Positions 11,237 to 23,339 of a stretch of DNA of 64,000 bases are shown here, piece by piece. The position numbers were made by a program, and so were the translations under genes. The DNA is from Orychophragmus violaceus (lineage: Eukaryota > Streptophyta > Magnoliopsida > Brassicales > Brassicaceae): NCBI GenBank assembly GCA_030180135.1, contig CM058232.1:78969001-79033000 (forward strand). Direction: 5' to 3'. Each line of letters begins with the position of its first letter. Position 1 is the first letter of the stretch. The notes beneath the pieces are model-generated. The model had not been told where the DNA came from. It ran no database searches and saw only the letters and a program-made list of their open reading frames with translations.

Positions 11237-11828
11237 AAATCCGAGATTATGCTCTCTTCTTCTTCCAGCAAGTCAATCTCATCTCTTATGGTCACATCAT
11301 TGATGGATATGTTATGTTCAGCTTTCCCAGCTTCATTTTGCCTTTGTATTGCTCCAGCTGTTTGTTGAACTTGAACATCTAGCTTCTTCACATGTGTGCT
11401 TAAAGATTCAAACTTCCCATTCAGATTCTCATGCATAGCATCCAGCTTCCTGTCGAAGTCTACCGCAGTCTTATCAGCTTATCAGACTGCGTATTTTGAG
11501 GAAGAACAGGCTGATATGATGAAGGTTCATAATCTCTGGTGAATGAATAAGAACCATAGTCTCTGCAGAATGAGTTATTCTGCTGATTTTCCAACATCTG
11601 TTCCATCATTCCCATCATCTTACGCTCTGAGACGATCGATGCAAAGTACTGTCGATCGATGCAAGGGCGAAGATTTGTCGATCGACACACAGGACAGTGT
11701 CCATCGATGCAAGGCGATTACAGACGTACCCGAAACGCAAGAACAGAAAAAAAAATTAGTAACAAAAAACAAAAAACAAAAATCCTAGTCTAAACCCTAA
11801 GTTCAAATCTATTGAAGACTCAAAAGAG
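11237..11828 (-). pseudogene. B2 gag C-terminal remnants and leader
   Basis: Segments at 11436-11237 (LNGKFESLSTHVKKLD, AGAIQRQ) and 11690-11460 (MGMMEQMLENQQNNSF) match, in decayed form, the C-terminal gag of B1 (KELNGKIENLSAHMKELD and MRMEAMMKQLLESQ at about 24450-24640). The main gag core is missing. Octamers at 11632, 11652 and 11678 precede it, as in the leader of B1. No intact frame remains. Confidence 0.65.
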
Positions 11829-11846
11829 TCCCCGGCAACGGCGCCA
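11829..11846 (-). other. B2 primer-binding site (tRNA-Asp type)
   Basis: The minus strand reads TGGCGCCGTTGCCGGGGA, complementary to the 3' end of tRNA-Asp, six bases after the 5' LTR. This is the PBS of the Athila group. Confidence 0.85.
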
Positions 11847-11852
11847 AAAACT

Positions 11853-13034
11853 TGATAGGTCTAGTTTTATTCCTATACTAACTGCAAGTGCACAGCAATA
11901 TCAATGTAGTACTTAGGGTATCGAATCCACAAGGACTCTGGGCAACGATAGATTTAGAACAGAAAAGATTAAACTAGGAGAAAGCAAATATGATTAGAAA
12001 CTAAAAAGCAAAGCAAGAAAGTAAATCAGGTGAGTTTGTGAGCAAGGAAACGAAGGCGTTAAGTCTAGGGAGTTCTCAGGAAATCAGGTACACAAGCAAT
12101 CAATCAATCGGGATCTAATTAAGAACTGTTCTAGAACTCAAACACAGATATAGAATTAACCAACTGTCGTTGCGAGAACTCTCTAAGTCTAAGTGCAGCA
12201 ATCCAAATTCTTTTGTAATTACTAACAGATTAAACCAGCTTTAATTCCAAGTTCGATATGTTCACTATCTAATTAAACCAAATTCCTTTGCGAGTAATTA
12301 AATTGCTCATCTAGATTCTTTCTAGCTAATTAACCAACTGCCGTTTTATCAATCAACCTAACATCATAAATATGGATAGCTACTTCAGATTAAGCATTAA
12401 TAACAATCCTAGATGAAGAACTAACATATATGAATCCCTACAGATTTATTAACCTATAATTCCATGAAATCCCTAATGAGAATCCCTAAACCTAACAGGT
12501 AAATCTACTCAGACATGATCATCGAAACAGAAAACATCATGAATAGAAAACCAAATATAATAAAATCAAATAAAGAACTGGGGTTCGAAATCCTCTCTCT
12601 TTCGAGAGCAGGATCAGCCCCTAACTCTCTCTGAAAATAGAATAAAGCGTAAGTAAAGCGTAGCCTAAACAATGGCTTAAAAACCCTAATATAATGGTCT
12701 AAAGTCGGCTGGGGCTTCTTTGTAATTGTGAGAAATATCTGGGCAAAGTTGTAATTTCCATATTCTTCTCATTAAACACCGACAATTTTTCTGCGTCGAC
12801 CTGGTGTCGATCGATGCACCTTCTGTGTCGATCGACACAGGTCTGAGAATTCGACAATGAAGTCCATCTCTCGGGTCAATACTCCAAAATGCTCCAGAAT
12901 GCACCATAATGTCCAATTCCGCTCCAAACATACCTAGACCTGTAAACATACTAAAAAGACTCCAAAACATAATAAAAGACTCGATAAATAAGACATATAC
13001 CATGGTTAAAATCCCTAAAATCCATGGTATATCA
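11853..13034 (-). repeat. B2 5' LTR
   Basis: 1,182 bp, same length as the left copy. Octamer pair at 12807-12814 and 12828-12835 (21 bp apart). Ends in TATCA followed by the ACAGT duplication. Confidence 0.9.
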
Positions 13035-13039
13035 ACAGT

Positions 13040-13311
13040 TATGTTTAATGTGCAGTGAGACCAAAGGGGAAGAATAATGTCTCATATACACTCATTGAAA
13101 AAATTAAACATTGATTCAAACTCCTTTAGGACAGCTATCGTAGTCACCACCGATTGAACATAACCTTCTACAAATATAAGCAGGTCATCGACGAAGAAAA
13201 GATGAGTAAGTTTAGCAGCCTCACAATCTTTATGATACTTAATCGTTCCTTCCTTTGCTGCTCCATTCAACATGATTGAAAGTGTGTTCATTTCTAAGAC
13301 GAAAATATAGG
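13040..13311 (-). mobile_element. LINE 2, RT piece (right of B2)
   Basis: The minus strand from about 13310 reads PYIFVLEMNTLSIMLNGAA, then LTHLFFVDDLLIFVEG, the palm region of a LINE reverse transcriptase with FVDD as its active-site box. It continues the LINE piece at 7060-7700 once B2 is removed. At its upstream edge (about 13311) it stops abruptly against X LTR sequence. Confidence 0.8.
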
Positions 13312-13810
13312 GAGTCTAATGAGCAATCTAAGATAACCCAGTGAGTTGGCTCTCAACTAAACAGACTTCTAAACAAGCTAAATGAATCCCACCCAAACCA
13401 AAAATAACACGCAATATAAACCATGAAATAAAGCACCCGATGATGTGCTACCAACACGTAATGGGATTCACAACACACAAGCATTAAATTAACAACACAT
13501 AACATTAATGAAGGAAATCTAGAACATTGTGGCACATGCCCTCGATTAGACTCGATCTAACTAACGCGGCACTAACGCCAATCTCTACACTATGGGCCTA
13601 AATGAAAACTCGGTAACTTCCACGGAAACAATTAGCTAGCCCACGATAACTAGAAACTCACATGAATCCTTGATGTAAACAAAAATTCCTACGACCTAGG
13701 ACACCATTCTCTGTCCATCGATACACGGTGACTCGGACTACCCCTAGATAGCCTAAGCTTCCATGCAGTCCGGCCCTATGACATGACCTCGTATTCTCTG
13801 GACTACACAC

Positions 13811-14981
13811 TGATATATCATGGTTTTTCTAGGTTTTCAACCATGATATAGTTGTGTATATTGAGTCTTTAACCTGGTTTTTCGAGTCTATTGAGTCTTC
13901 TACAGGTAGACTTGTGTTTGGAGCAAAGAGCGGGATTATAGGATGTTTTGGCGATCTGTACATTGAGCTGAAGTTGGAGTCTCGACCACGGTTGGATGTC
14001 AACCGACATCAACTTAGTGTCGGTCGACATCGAGGGCGACATAACATTATACGCCGATTTGAAGACATCTTTTGAAGAATTGCAAAGTTGCCCAGAAGTT
14101 TTCCCTAATTCTAATCTAGCCCCAAAGCGTGTTTAGGAGTTTTAATTTGGTTTTCAGACTCATTATCATTTATCTTGTACTTACTTTTGTTCTTGCTTTG
14201 GATTGAGAGATTTGGTGCCAAGGAGCTGTTCTTGCTACTTGTAACCTTTGACAGAAGGATTTCGAATCCCTTTTTATCTATCTATTCAGTCTTTGGTTTT
14301 CTATTCAATGATGTGTTGTTATTCTGATAATATGTCTGAGTAGTAACCTAGTTCGATTTAAGAATTCTCATAGGGTTTTATGCATGTTTAGATAACTGAT
14401 TGATTGGATTCTAAACCTATTCGTTCATCACCTAAGTTGTGCTTAATACCGAATTCTAGATTGATCACCTAGGATTTAGATCTGAGATAATTAACTTAGC
14501 ACGAGAGTGTGAGTTATAATCTGAATAAAATTAGTGTGAGCAATTTGACTAGATACAAAGAGATTTGGTTTAGGAGAATTGTAAACCGAAGAACATATTC
14601 TTAATGCTTGTTTAGAACTCTAAGATCACAAAGAGATTTGGATCGCTAGATTGCTAGATATAGAAATAATCTCAGCGAGAGTTGGATAGTTTAGCATTGT
14701 GTTTCTAGTTCTTGAACTTGAGCTTAATCTGAATCTGGTTAGTTAAGTATCTAGCATTGTATAATTCCCGAGAACTTCCTAAGTCTGATGCCTTTCTCCT
14801 ATCGAAACTTACTTTAGTTTACTTGCAATTGTTTACCGCTTTCTCTTGGTTGACTTAGCTTAACTGAAGGACATATAATCTGTCGTGTGAAACTTGAGTC
14901 CTTGTGGATACGATACCCTGAATACTACATTCGCATAACTGTGCACTTGCAGTAGAATAGGGATATAATTCGACTCTATCA
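13811..14981 (+). mobile_element. Solo LTR S1 of an Athila-like element
   Basis: 1,171 bp from TGATATATCA to TATCA, plus orientation, inside the X LTR. The flanks are CACAC and AACAC, a 5-bp duplication with one mismatch. There is no PBS, PPT or interior, so it is a solo LTR left by LTR-LTR recombination. It resembles the LTRs of B1/B2 in layout and carries a mutated octamer pair (TCAACCGA 13999-14006, TCGGTCGA 14020-14027) still 21 bp apart. Confidence 0.85.
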
Positions 14982-16336
14982 AACACCTATTGACGTCACT
15001 CATTAGGTTAACATCAGAACCAGAACCATTACCCGAAGGTACGTGAACCGATCAGGTAACTACCCGAGGATCCAATCGAGAAGGAAGTACCGGAACGTCA
15101 TCACTAGACTTGCGGGATCTAACGCACCCTAGAATTCTGATAATAAATAAATAAAAAATCATACTAGCAGGGACTCTATCACACAAGACCGATAAGGTCG
15201 ACAATAACACTAACTCAATCTCAGTACCCAGTCTATCCCGCAAGTCCTACCACCAAAAAACCACTCATCACGACATACTAGGTCCCGTACCAGAATAGGT
15301 ATTCACAACACAGACTACTCTGCCCAACACCGAAGTAGATAACAATCACGCTATCAATGGTCTACCCGGCCCAACACCAAAGTAAATAAACAATCACACA
15401 AGCAACTGTCTAATTGGCCCAACACCGGAGTAGATAACAACCAAAAAATCAACGGTCACACACCACCAATCAATTAATTACTTAGGTTTCATTAGTCTTT
15501 TAAGATTAACCTTAATTCATTTTAAGCCTCTACATTGGGATTAGTAAGCTTATAACCCCGTGGCCCCAATTCAACTTATCATAAATTCATAGTTTATTAC
15601 CCAAATAATTCTCCGCTATATTGTAGTAAGTAAACTTAATAACTCCCTAGACGGTTCAACACAAATTATATATTTTTTTAATTCCTATTTCAATAATTCT
15701 ATGTTTAATTATTCCAAATAAGTAGTAAACTTACTAATCTCTTGATGTCCAAATAATTCATAATTTAAATTCCTATTTTTTAAATCTGTATTTTAATTCA
15801 ACTCTTAATTTATCGTATATATATTCATTCATTAAGTTCTTATAATATATAAATATATGTATATATGTCCTAGCATGTCTTTCTATATGAATACATCAGC
15901 CAATCAATCAATCACTAATAAATACTATTTAACATGCTATGCATTAATCCCTATATGTATTAATTAATTAACCGAGTTATTAATCAACTTTACCGTTCTA
16001 TTAATTTCCAATTACGGGTATGTGAATCCTATATTACTACGATTTATCCAATTCAGGATCTATATAAATCTAACCTAAATGCATCACATATTTTTGCCAA
16101 CTCACACTGATATCGTGACGACGGATGGACAGAGGACGCAATCAACGAGACCTGAACTAAACCCGCTGCTACCCCGAACCCTTTTCCAAAAATCGTTTCT
16201 AGCTTTGGCCAAAGCGTTGACTAACTTAACCTGACCTTTGACTGTGCATTGACCCAAAATTTGATCACAACTAACCCGACATTGACCAAATTTTGATCAT
16301 GACTGAGTCAAACAAGCTAACTTGTAAGGAGGAAGG
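14982..16336 (-). repeat. X LTR segment between S1 and B1
   Basis: Colinear with X copy 1 (GACGTCACTC... continues what stops at 13810). AT-rich in the middle. W-box cores cluster at 16200-16310. Ends in GAAGG, the B1 target site. Confidence 0.75.
16332..16336. repeat. 5-bp target-site duplication GAAGG (left of B1)
   Basis: GAAGG here and at 27401-27405 flank the 11,064-bp element exactly. Confidence 0.92.
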
Positions 16337-17526
16337 TGATAGGGTCTAGTTTTAATCCTATTCTACTGCAAGTGCACAGTTAAGTGATTGTAGTATATAT
16401 GGTATCGAATCCACAGAGACTCTGGTCTCGATAGAATAAGAACCGTAGAGATTAATACTAAGAAGAAAGCAGATGTGAAGTGAATTAAAAGCAAGGCAAG
16501 AAAGTAAATCAGTAGCAAGATTGTTGTGAAAGCAGTTAACTAAAAGCGCTAAGTCTAGGGAATTCTCAGGAAATCAAACAAGCAGACAAGTTAATCAGTC
16601 AGGATCTAATTAAACACAGTTCTAGAACTCAAATCACGGAATTAGAATTAACCAAATCTCTTTGCGAAAATCCTCTAAGTCTAAGTGCAGTAATCCAAAT
16701 CTCTTTGCAATTACTAACAGATTAAACCAGCATTAATTCCAAGTTCGATATGTTCACAATTAAACTAAGCCAAATATCTTTGCGAATAATTTAATTGCTC
16801 AACCTAAATAGTTCAGATTCTAAACCACACTCTCGTGTCGTATTTAGCAACCTAAGATCTAGATTCTAATTGATCAGGTTAGAACTAGCATTAAGCACAA
16901 TTTAGATCGAAGAACATTCTAATCATGTGAATCCTTAACTGAATTAAACAAGTCTAGCAAGTCATGGAATCCTTAATGAGATACCCTAAACCTAACTATG
17001 AATCTACTCAGACATGATTAATGAAACAGAAATCATAGAATTAATAGATTGCATATAAGAAATTAAATAGATAAAGGGGTTCGAAATCTTCTCCAAAATA
17101 GATGAAGTACAGGAATAGATCGGCCCCAAAAGCTCTAAAAATCTCTTAGCTCTAAGTATGAAAGCGTATGTAAAATAAACACCAAAATCCTAATTATATA
17201 GGCATAATCTCGGCTGGGGCTTCTTTGTAAATACTGGAAACTTCTGGGCCAAAATGCAAAATCTTGAATCTTCATTAAACCGCCGTATTCGGCCCATCTC
17301 GCTAGTGTGTCGATCGACACCAAAGGTGTGTCGATCGATGCATGATCTCAAATCGGACAGTGAGCTCAATCTCTCGGCCAAACACTCCAAAAGTCCCAAA
17401 ATGCTCCATTATCTCCAATTCCGCTCCAAACCTGATTATACCTGTAAAAGACTCTAAAAGAAAACAAAAGAACACTAAAACACAATTATATCATGGCAAA
17501 AAACCGGTAAAAACCATGATATATCA
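16337..17526 (-). repeat. B1 3' LTR
   Basis: 1,190 bp. Octamer pair TCGATCGA at 17310-17317 and 17331-17338, 21 bp apart, as in the right LTR (27184-27191, 27205-27212). Confidence 0.92.
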
Positions 17527-18861
17527 ACTCCCCCCACACTTAGCCTTTGCTTGCCCTCAAGCAAAACAGAGAACTAAAATGTAGTGAAGAGGTTTGAAAA
17601 CTCTTCAGAAACTCTTTTCATCCTAGAAGCAGCAACACTCAGATTTCCCTTAGTAAACCACATGAAAGAATCAACCTGCAGACATCAAGACCAACATATA
17701 CTTCCCCCACACTTAGCAACTGTCCTAAGTAAACTCCACAATCACATTCACGCATTCAAATTCACCCTACTGACTTCTGCAAGTATTTAAGTGCGGTCTC
17801 ACCTAAGGAATATCGATCAAAGGCACATGGACTCTTACCTTATCAGCTCTAGACCACCATACTATCTTTCTCTAGTCCCTTTCTTCTCTTTTCCCTTCCT
17901 TAGCATTCTGATTTTTCCCCTTTGGGTATCATTTTATTTTTTTATCAGTGCTCTTCCCGTTAAGGGGTGTACTTTGGACACATTCCATGGATGCACAGGA
18001 TATGAGAGTTTTAGCTACCATTCCCATGACCACTTCGGAGTTACTAACTCATCCTCAGTTTATTATCTTTTTTTTATGGAAGGGGAGAAGGGAACTAGAT
18101 AGGACAGGTTTACAGGCTGTGTCAGAACTAACAAGGGAATCCGACACAAAGTATACCAAGCCCTTAGGTGAGAAAATCTAAGTCAGTATTAAGGTGAAGT
18201 CAGTAAAGGATCCTCTGATACCTGAAGTGATGTGGGTGTCCTCAGTAGGTTGATCCATGTCTGGGTTTTCTAATAGTCAGAGATAATCTGCAGTTTCATC
18301 CCAATGGTTACTTAAGTTCCTGCAAGTGCTGCTAATCTTCTCAAAAAATCATTGTTTCTTACTTAAAAGTTTTGACTCGATAAAACAAATTTTGAAAAAT
18401 TAACTGACTCTAAGAAAACAAAAGAAAGAAGTTAGTAGAACCTCCCCCACACTTAAGACACACTGTCCCCAGTAGTGACAAACGAAGGATTGGCAAAAAG
18501 AAATAAAAATTTGTTTAAGGAATGGTTAAGTTATGTCGGGTTTTACCTCTGTCGCTCAGGCATCGATCGTTGCACTAGGTGCATCGACCGTTGCTAGGCG
18601 ATTTTCTTGTATGATCGATCGTTGCTCAGGACCGCAACGATCGCTGCAATGCGATTTCGATCGTGTTGTGACGATCGACACAATAGTGTGTCGATCGACG
18701 CACTGCGATTCGTCCGAGACCTGCAAACAAAAACTCACCAAAACCAGAAACAAAACGTAAAATCTTACAAAAACACTAAAATTAAAATGCAAAAACGAAA
18801 ACAGTGGGTTGCCTCCCACTCAGCGCTTGTTTAAGGTCATTAGCTTGACGCTTCAACTGAT
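17527..18861 (-). other. B1 PPT and 3' non-coding region
   Basis: The PPT (17527-17543, minus strand CTAAGTGTGGGGGGAGT) adjoins the 3' LTR; near-copies recur at 17701-17716 and 18441-18456. No env-like frame is seen in these 1.3 kb. Three octamer pairs occur at 18563/18584, 18615/18637 and 18671/18691, with TAGGCGATT, ATGCGATTT and CTGCGATTC following them. The region is colinear with 8899-10199 of B2. Confidence 0.75.
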
Positions 18862-20092
18862 TTAGGTAGAGGGTGCATCATCCAGAGGCAGAATCTGACC
18901 TTCAGGAATCTCGGCCTTAGCCCAATAATGTTTCACCCTCTGACCATTCAGAGTAAATTCAATACCGTCCTTGCCAATTAGAACGACAGCTCCATACGGA
19001 CGTACCTCTTTGATTGTGAAAGGACCAGACCACCTTGATTTCAGCTTACCTGGAAACAAATGCAAACGAGGGTTATACAAAAGTACCTGATCATTAGGCT
19101 CAAACTGTCTGGAGACAATCTTCTTGTCATGATATGCCTTAGTCCTCTCCTTGTACAGCTTTGAGTTCTCATAAGCAAAATGTCTAATCTCATCCAACTC
19201 ATTAAGCTGCACTAATCTCCTTTCTGCAGCAGACTTAAGATCAAAGTTCATCTGTTTTACAGCCCATGCTGCTTTGTGCTCAAGCTCTACTGGCAGATGA
19301 CATGCTTTTCCATATAACAGATGGAATGGAGTGGTCCCAAGTGGTGTCTTGAATGCTGTCCTGTAAGCCCATAATGCATCATCCAACTTCGCTGCCCAAT
19401 CTTTCCTTGTCTTTCCAACTGTCTTCTCAAGGATCTCCTTAATCTGCCTGTTAGAAACTTCGACTTGTCCACTAGTCGAAGGGTGATAAGGAGTAGCGAC
19501 TCGGTGATGAACTCCATGCTTCTTTAGCAGCTTCTCGAAGACCTTATTGATAAAATGAGATCCTCCATCACTAATCACTATACGAGGTACTCCAAATCTG
19601 GGGAATATGATGGTCTTAAACAGCTTTATGACCACCGAAGAATCATTGGTTGGACTGGCTATTGCTTCTACCCACTTAGACACATAGTCTACAGCAACCA
19701 AGATGAACTTATTCCCATAGGATGAGGGAAAAGAACCCATGAAATCTATGCCCCAGCAATCGAAAACCTCAACTTCCAGAATGAAATTCTGAGGCATCTC
19801 ATGCTTCTTGCTGATTTTCCCTCTCCTCTGACAAGCATCACACTGAGAGATGAAAGAATGAGTGTCTCTAAACATTGTAGGCCACCAGAAACCTGCTTGC
19901 AGGACCTTAGACACAGTCTTGAATGTAGCAAAATGTCCAGCATAATCTGATCCATGACAGTGGAAAAGGATGTCTGGAACTTCTGATTCAGCAACGCATC
20001 TCCTGTAAAGACCATCTGAACAGTGCTTATACAGATAAGGCTCATCCCAGTAGTATCTCCTAAGCTCCCTAAAGAACTTTTTCTTTGCATAC
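18862..20092 (-). pseudogene. B1 integrase, cut off by a solo LTR
   Basis: An open frame of about 410 codons. It holds the zinc-binding HHCC region (CHGSDYAGH ... CDACQRRG) and the DDE catalytic core: Asp in WGIDFMGSFP, Asp in VISDGGSHF, Glu in GQVEVSNRQIKEI. A C-terminal SH3-like part follows (VLLYNPRLHLFPGKLKSRW, GPFTIKEV) and the frame ends at 18862. Integrase inserts element cDNA into chromosomes. The upstream connection to RNase H is severed at 20092 by the solo LTR, and the apparent first residues come from that LTR. The integrase frame itself is uninterrupted. Confidence 0.88.
20088..20092. repeat. 5-bp target-site duplication CATAC (left of S2)
   Basis: CATAC at 20088-20092 and 21306-21310 flank the solo LTR. 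Confidence 0.9.
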
Positions 20093-21305
20093 TGATATAT
20101 CATGGTTTTTACCCATTTTAGACCATGATATAGTTGTGTTTTAGTGTCTTTTGTCTTTGTTTAGAGTCTTTTACAGGTTTAATCAAGATTGGAGCTAATT
20201 GGAGATATTTGGAGCATTTTGGGACTTTTGGGACGTTTTGGCCGAGAGATTTACTCACTGTCCGATTTATTGATCATGCATCGACCGACACACCTTGTGC
20301 ATCGGTCGACACACTAGCGAGATGGGCCGTACGCGTCGGTTTAACAAGTTATGAAGATTTGCAAAGAGACCCAGAATAGTTCCAGTATTTACACAGAAGC
20401 CCCATCCGAGATTATGCCTATATATACTAGTTTTTGGTGTTTATTTTACATACGCTTTACATTAGGCTTTGATACTAATAGCTAAGAGATTTCTAGAGCT
20501 TTTGGGGCTGATCTATTTCCTGTATTCACTTATTTTGGAGAAGATTTCGAACCCCTTTATCTATTTAATTTCTTATATGCAATCTATTATTTCTTTGATT
20601 ATGTTTTCATTAATCATGTCTGAGTAGATCCATAGTTGAGTTTAGGGATTCTCACATAGGATTTCATGACTTGCTAGACTTGTTCAAATTCAGTTAAGGA
20701 TTCATAACAATATCTGTTCTTCAATTTAATTGTGCTTAAAGCTAGTTCTAACCTGATCAATTAGAATCTAGATCTTAGGTTGCTAAATACGTCACGGAAG
20801 TGGGGTTTAGGAATCTGAACTAATTAAATTGGGCAATTAAACTTTGCGCAAACGGAAGTTTGGTTTAGGATAATTGTGAACATATCAAACTTGGGATTAA
20901 TGCTAGCTTAATCTGTTAGTTCTCGCAAACGAAAGTTTGGTTTGCTGCACTTAGACTTAGAGAATTATCGCAAAGGAATTTGGTTAATTCTATATCTGTG
21001 TTTTGAGTTCTAGAACTGTACTTAATTAGATCCTTGCTGAATGAACTGTCTGCTTGTCTGATTTCCTGAGAATACCCTAGGCTTGACGCTTTTAGTTTAT
21101 TGCTTCTCAACCGTTAATCTCTGCTACTGTTTACTTTCTTGCTTCGCAATTTATTTACTTCACCATCTGCTTATTTCTAGTTTAATCTCTACGTTTCTGT
21201 TTCTATTGAGACCAAGTGTCCCTGTGGATTCGATAGCCCTATATACTACTTTGACATTGATGTTCACTTGCAGTTTAGAATAGGGTAAAACTTAGAAACC
21301 TATCA
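20093..21305 (+). mobile_element. Solo LTR S2 inside the pol region of B1
   Basis: 1,213 bp, TGATATATCA to TATCA, plus orientation (opposite to B1), 5-bp TSD CATAC. Related to the B1 LTR but clearly diverged. Its octamer pair is TCGACCGA (20281-20288) and TCGGTCGA (20302-20309), 21 bp apart and reverse complements of each other. Confidence 0.92.
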
Positions 21306-22238
21306 CATACCCCTTTAAATCATCTGGTTCAGTCTCAGCAGCGAGGTAGTTAGCTATATCTGCATACCAGGGTCGATCAGTGGTTGCTACGGCAGCAATC
21401 TCAAAGTCATAATTCCCAATTCTGATCCTGAAGGACTCTCGGTTTGCATCAGGTATGCATCGATCGGTGCGTGTACATGTGTCGACCGTTGCTTCCCCGA
21501 TACTTGTATCGACCGTTGCTAATGTGGCATCGATCGACACAATGCGATTGTCACGACAGTTCTGTAACTCTCTGCCCAAATCCATCTGAAAAATTGTACC
21601 AATCATGTTGACGTTTTCCTCAGGCAAATAATCATTTATGGGCACGTCTTCCTCAACCAGCATCCTTGAAAGATGATCAGAAACTCCATTCTCAACTCCC
21701 TTCTTGTCCCTCACTTCAATGTCAAACTCCTGAAGCAACAGAATCCATCTCAACAATCTTGGCTTAGCATCCTTCTTCTGCATCAGATACTTCAGGGCTG
21801 AATGATCAGTATGAACAATCACCTTGGAGCCAACAAGATAGGGGCGGAACTTCTCGAATGCAAAGACAACAGCCAACAACTCCTTCTCCGTGGTTGCATA
21901 GTTTCTCTGCGCATCATCTAGTGTCCTACTAGCATAATAGATAGCATGGAGCTTTCTGTCCTTCTTCTGCCCCAGAACAGCTCCTACAGCATAGTCACTT
22001 GCATCACACATAACCTCAAAGGTAGATCCCAATCTGGTGGCTGAACTATTGGAGCACTCACTAATGCCTGCTTGATTTGTTCAAATGCAGTCTTACAATC
22101 TGCAGTGAACTCAAATTTGGTATCCTTACACAGCAAAGCAGTTAGTGGCCTAGCAATCTTACTGAAGTCTTTGATGAACCGTCTATAGAAGCCAGCATGT
22201 CCAAGAAAGCTTCTTATAGATTTAACAGAATCAGGCGC
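21306..22238 (-). pseudogene. B1 RNase H and RNase H-integrase linker
   Basis: A frame from 22032 to 21306 starts with the RNase H domain: FEVMCDASDYAVGAVLGQ (catalytic Asp), ATTEKELLAVVFAFEKF (Glu), HTDHSALKYL (Asp). A linker to integrase follows, in which octamer pairs translate as SIDATLATVDT and TVDTCTRTDR. Upstream, 22238-22033 is in a different frame (SIRSFLGHAGFYRRFIKDF, the RT-RNase H connection), so a frameshift lies near 22020, and a TAG sits at 22239-22241. RNase H removes the RNA strand during reverse transcription. Not functional as it stands. Confidence 0.87.
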
Positions 22239-22751
22239 CTAAAGGTTGGTCATTACCTCAATCTTAGCGCGGTCCACTTCAATCCCTGCTTCAGACACTT
22301 TATGTCCAAGTACGATGTCATCTCTGACCATGAAATGGCACTTTTCCCAATTAAGAACTAAGTGCTTTTCTTCGCATCTAGTCAGTACCTTACACAGATT
22401 ATCTAAACACTCATTATAAGATGATCCATAGACTGAGAAGTCATCCATAAATACCTCCATAAAGTCCTCAATCATATCAGTGAATATGGACATCATGCAT
22501 CTCTGGAAGGTGGCAGGAGCGTTACAGAGTCCAAAAGGCATCCTACGGTAAGCAAATGTGCCATATGGACAAGTGAAAGTGGTCTTTCCCTGATCTTCTG
22601 GGTGGATAGGAATCTGAAAGAAACCTGAGTATCCATCGTGGAAGCAGTAGTAAGGATGATTGGCTAACCTCTCCAGCATCTGGTCAATAAAAGGCAAGGG
22701 AAAGTGATCCTTCCTAGTTGCAGCATTCAGCTTCCTGTAATCTATGCACAT
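22239..22751 (-). pseudogene. B1 reverse transcriptase
   Basis: 170 codons carrying CIDYRKLNAATRKDHFPLPF, then YSGFFQIPIHPEDQ, MPFGLCNAPATFQRCM and EVFMDDFSVYG, the FMDD form of the RT active-site box in Ty3/gypsy elements. The protein is severed from its N-terminal part by an in-frame TGA near 22770, where relatives have Arg (CGA), and from its C-terminal part by a TAG at 22239-22241. Both point to decay after insertion. The polymerase would copy element RNA into cDNA. Confidence 0.88.
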
Positions 22752-22769
22752 CCTGTGTCCCGTTACAGT

Positions 22770-23339
22770 TCAAGTAGGGATCAGCTCATTCTTCTCGTTC
22801 TTCACAACTTTAACTCCGCCTTTCTTAGGCACTACATGGACTGGACTCACCCAATCACTGTCTGAAATAGGATAGATAATCCCAGCATCAAAGAGTTTCA
22901 TAATTTCCTTCTTAACCACCTCCTGTAGATTGGGATTAAGTCTTCTCTGATGCTCAACAGATGTATTAGACTCATCCTCAAGATGTATCCGATGCATGCA
23001 CAGCTTTGGTGAGATACCTGAAATGTCATCAAGAGAATAGCCAAGAGCTTTGCGATGCTTGCGCAGCTTGCTTAGCAGTAAAGTGAGCTCTGCGTTGTTC
23101 AGACTAGCATTGACAATCACTGGATAAGTTGAATTTGGTCCAAGAAATACGTACCTTAGCCCGGATGGAAGTTGTTTCAGCTCTATTTTTGGAGCTTTAT
23201 CCTCGGCCCAGTCTTTGTCGACTTGCAACGACCGATGCTTAGTTAGTGTCGATCGTTGCATCGTCGCGTCCGATACTTCCACCTTCATCGCCACTTCAAC
23301 CGAATCCATCAGTCTTGCATAGCACATTGCTGGCTCGTC
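22770..23339 (-). pseudogene. B1 protease-RT linker and RT N-terminus
   Basis: 185 codons ending just before the RT palm. They include LKQLPSGLRYVFLGPNSTYPVIV and the RT entry region DAGIIYPISDSDWVSPVHVVPKKGG. One octamer pair is embedded (ACGACCGA 23228-23235, TCGATCGT 23249-23256) and translates to DATMQRSTLTKHRSLQVD, a stretch not expected of the conserved protein. The frame stops at a TGA near 22770 that separates it from the RT active-site half. Confidence 0.8.

Larger units (their letters stand above)
7701..13034 (-). mobile_element. B2: non-autonomous Athila-like Ty3/gypsy element
   Basis: 5,334 bp with two 1,182-bp LTRs (7701-8882, 11853-13034), TGATA...TATCA ends, a 5-bp TSD, a tRNA-Asp-type PBS at 11829-11846 and a PPT at 8883-8898. 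Orientation is minus. The interior (about 2.97 kb) keeps gag remnants, a protease-like domain and the 3' region. Reverse transcriptase, RNase H and integrase are gone: the protease end meets the post-integrase sequence near 10180-10200. LTR and 3' region are close relatives of B1, so a B1-like element could have supplied the enzymes. About 25-30 differences between the LTRs are visible by eye, so it is not a recent insertion. Confidence 0.9.

Noticed and set aside
11035..11382. Open frames rich in SIDT, VDRH, CRSMQ peptides near the octamer modules
   Set aside because: They appear in several frames on both strands because the octamers are palindromic and lack stops; they are not genes.
17544..18860. 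env-like gene expected after pol in Athila elements
   Set aside because: No frame with a signal peptide or transmembrane segment was found; the region is non-coding in both B1 and B2.
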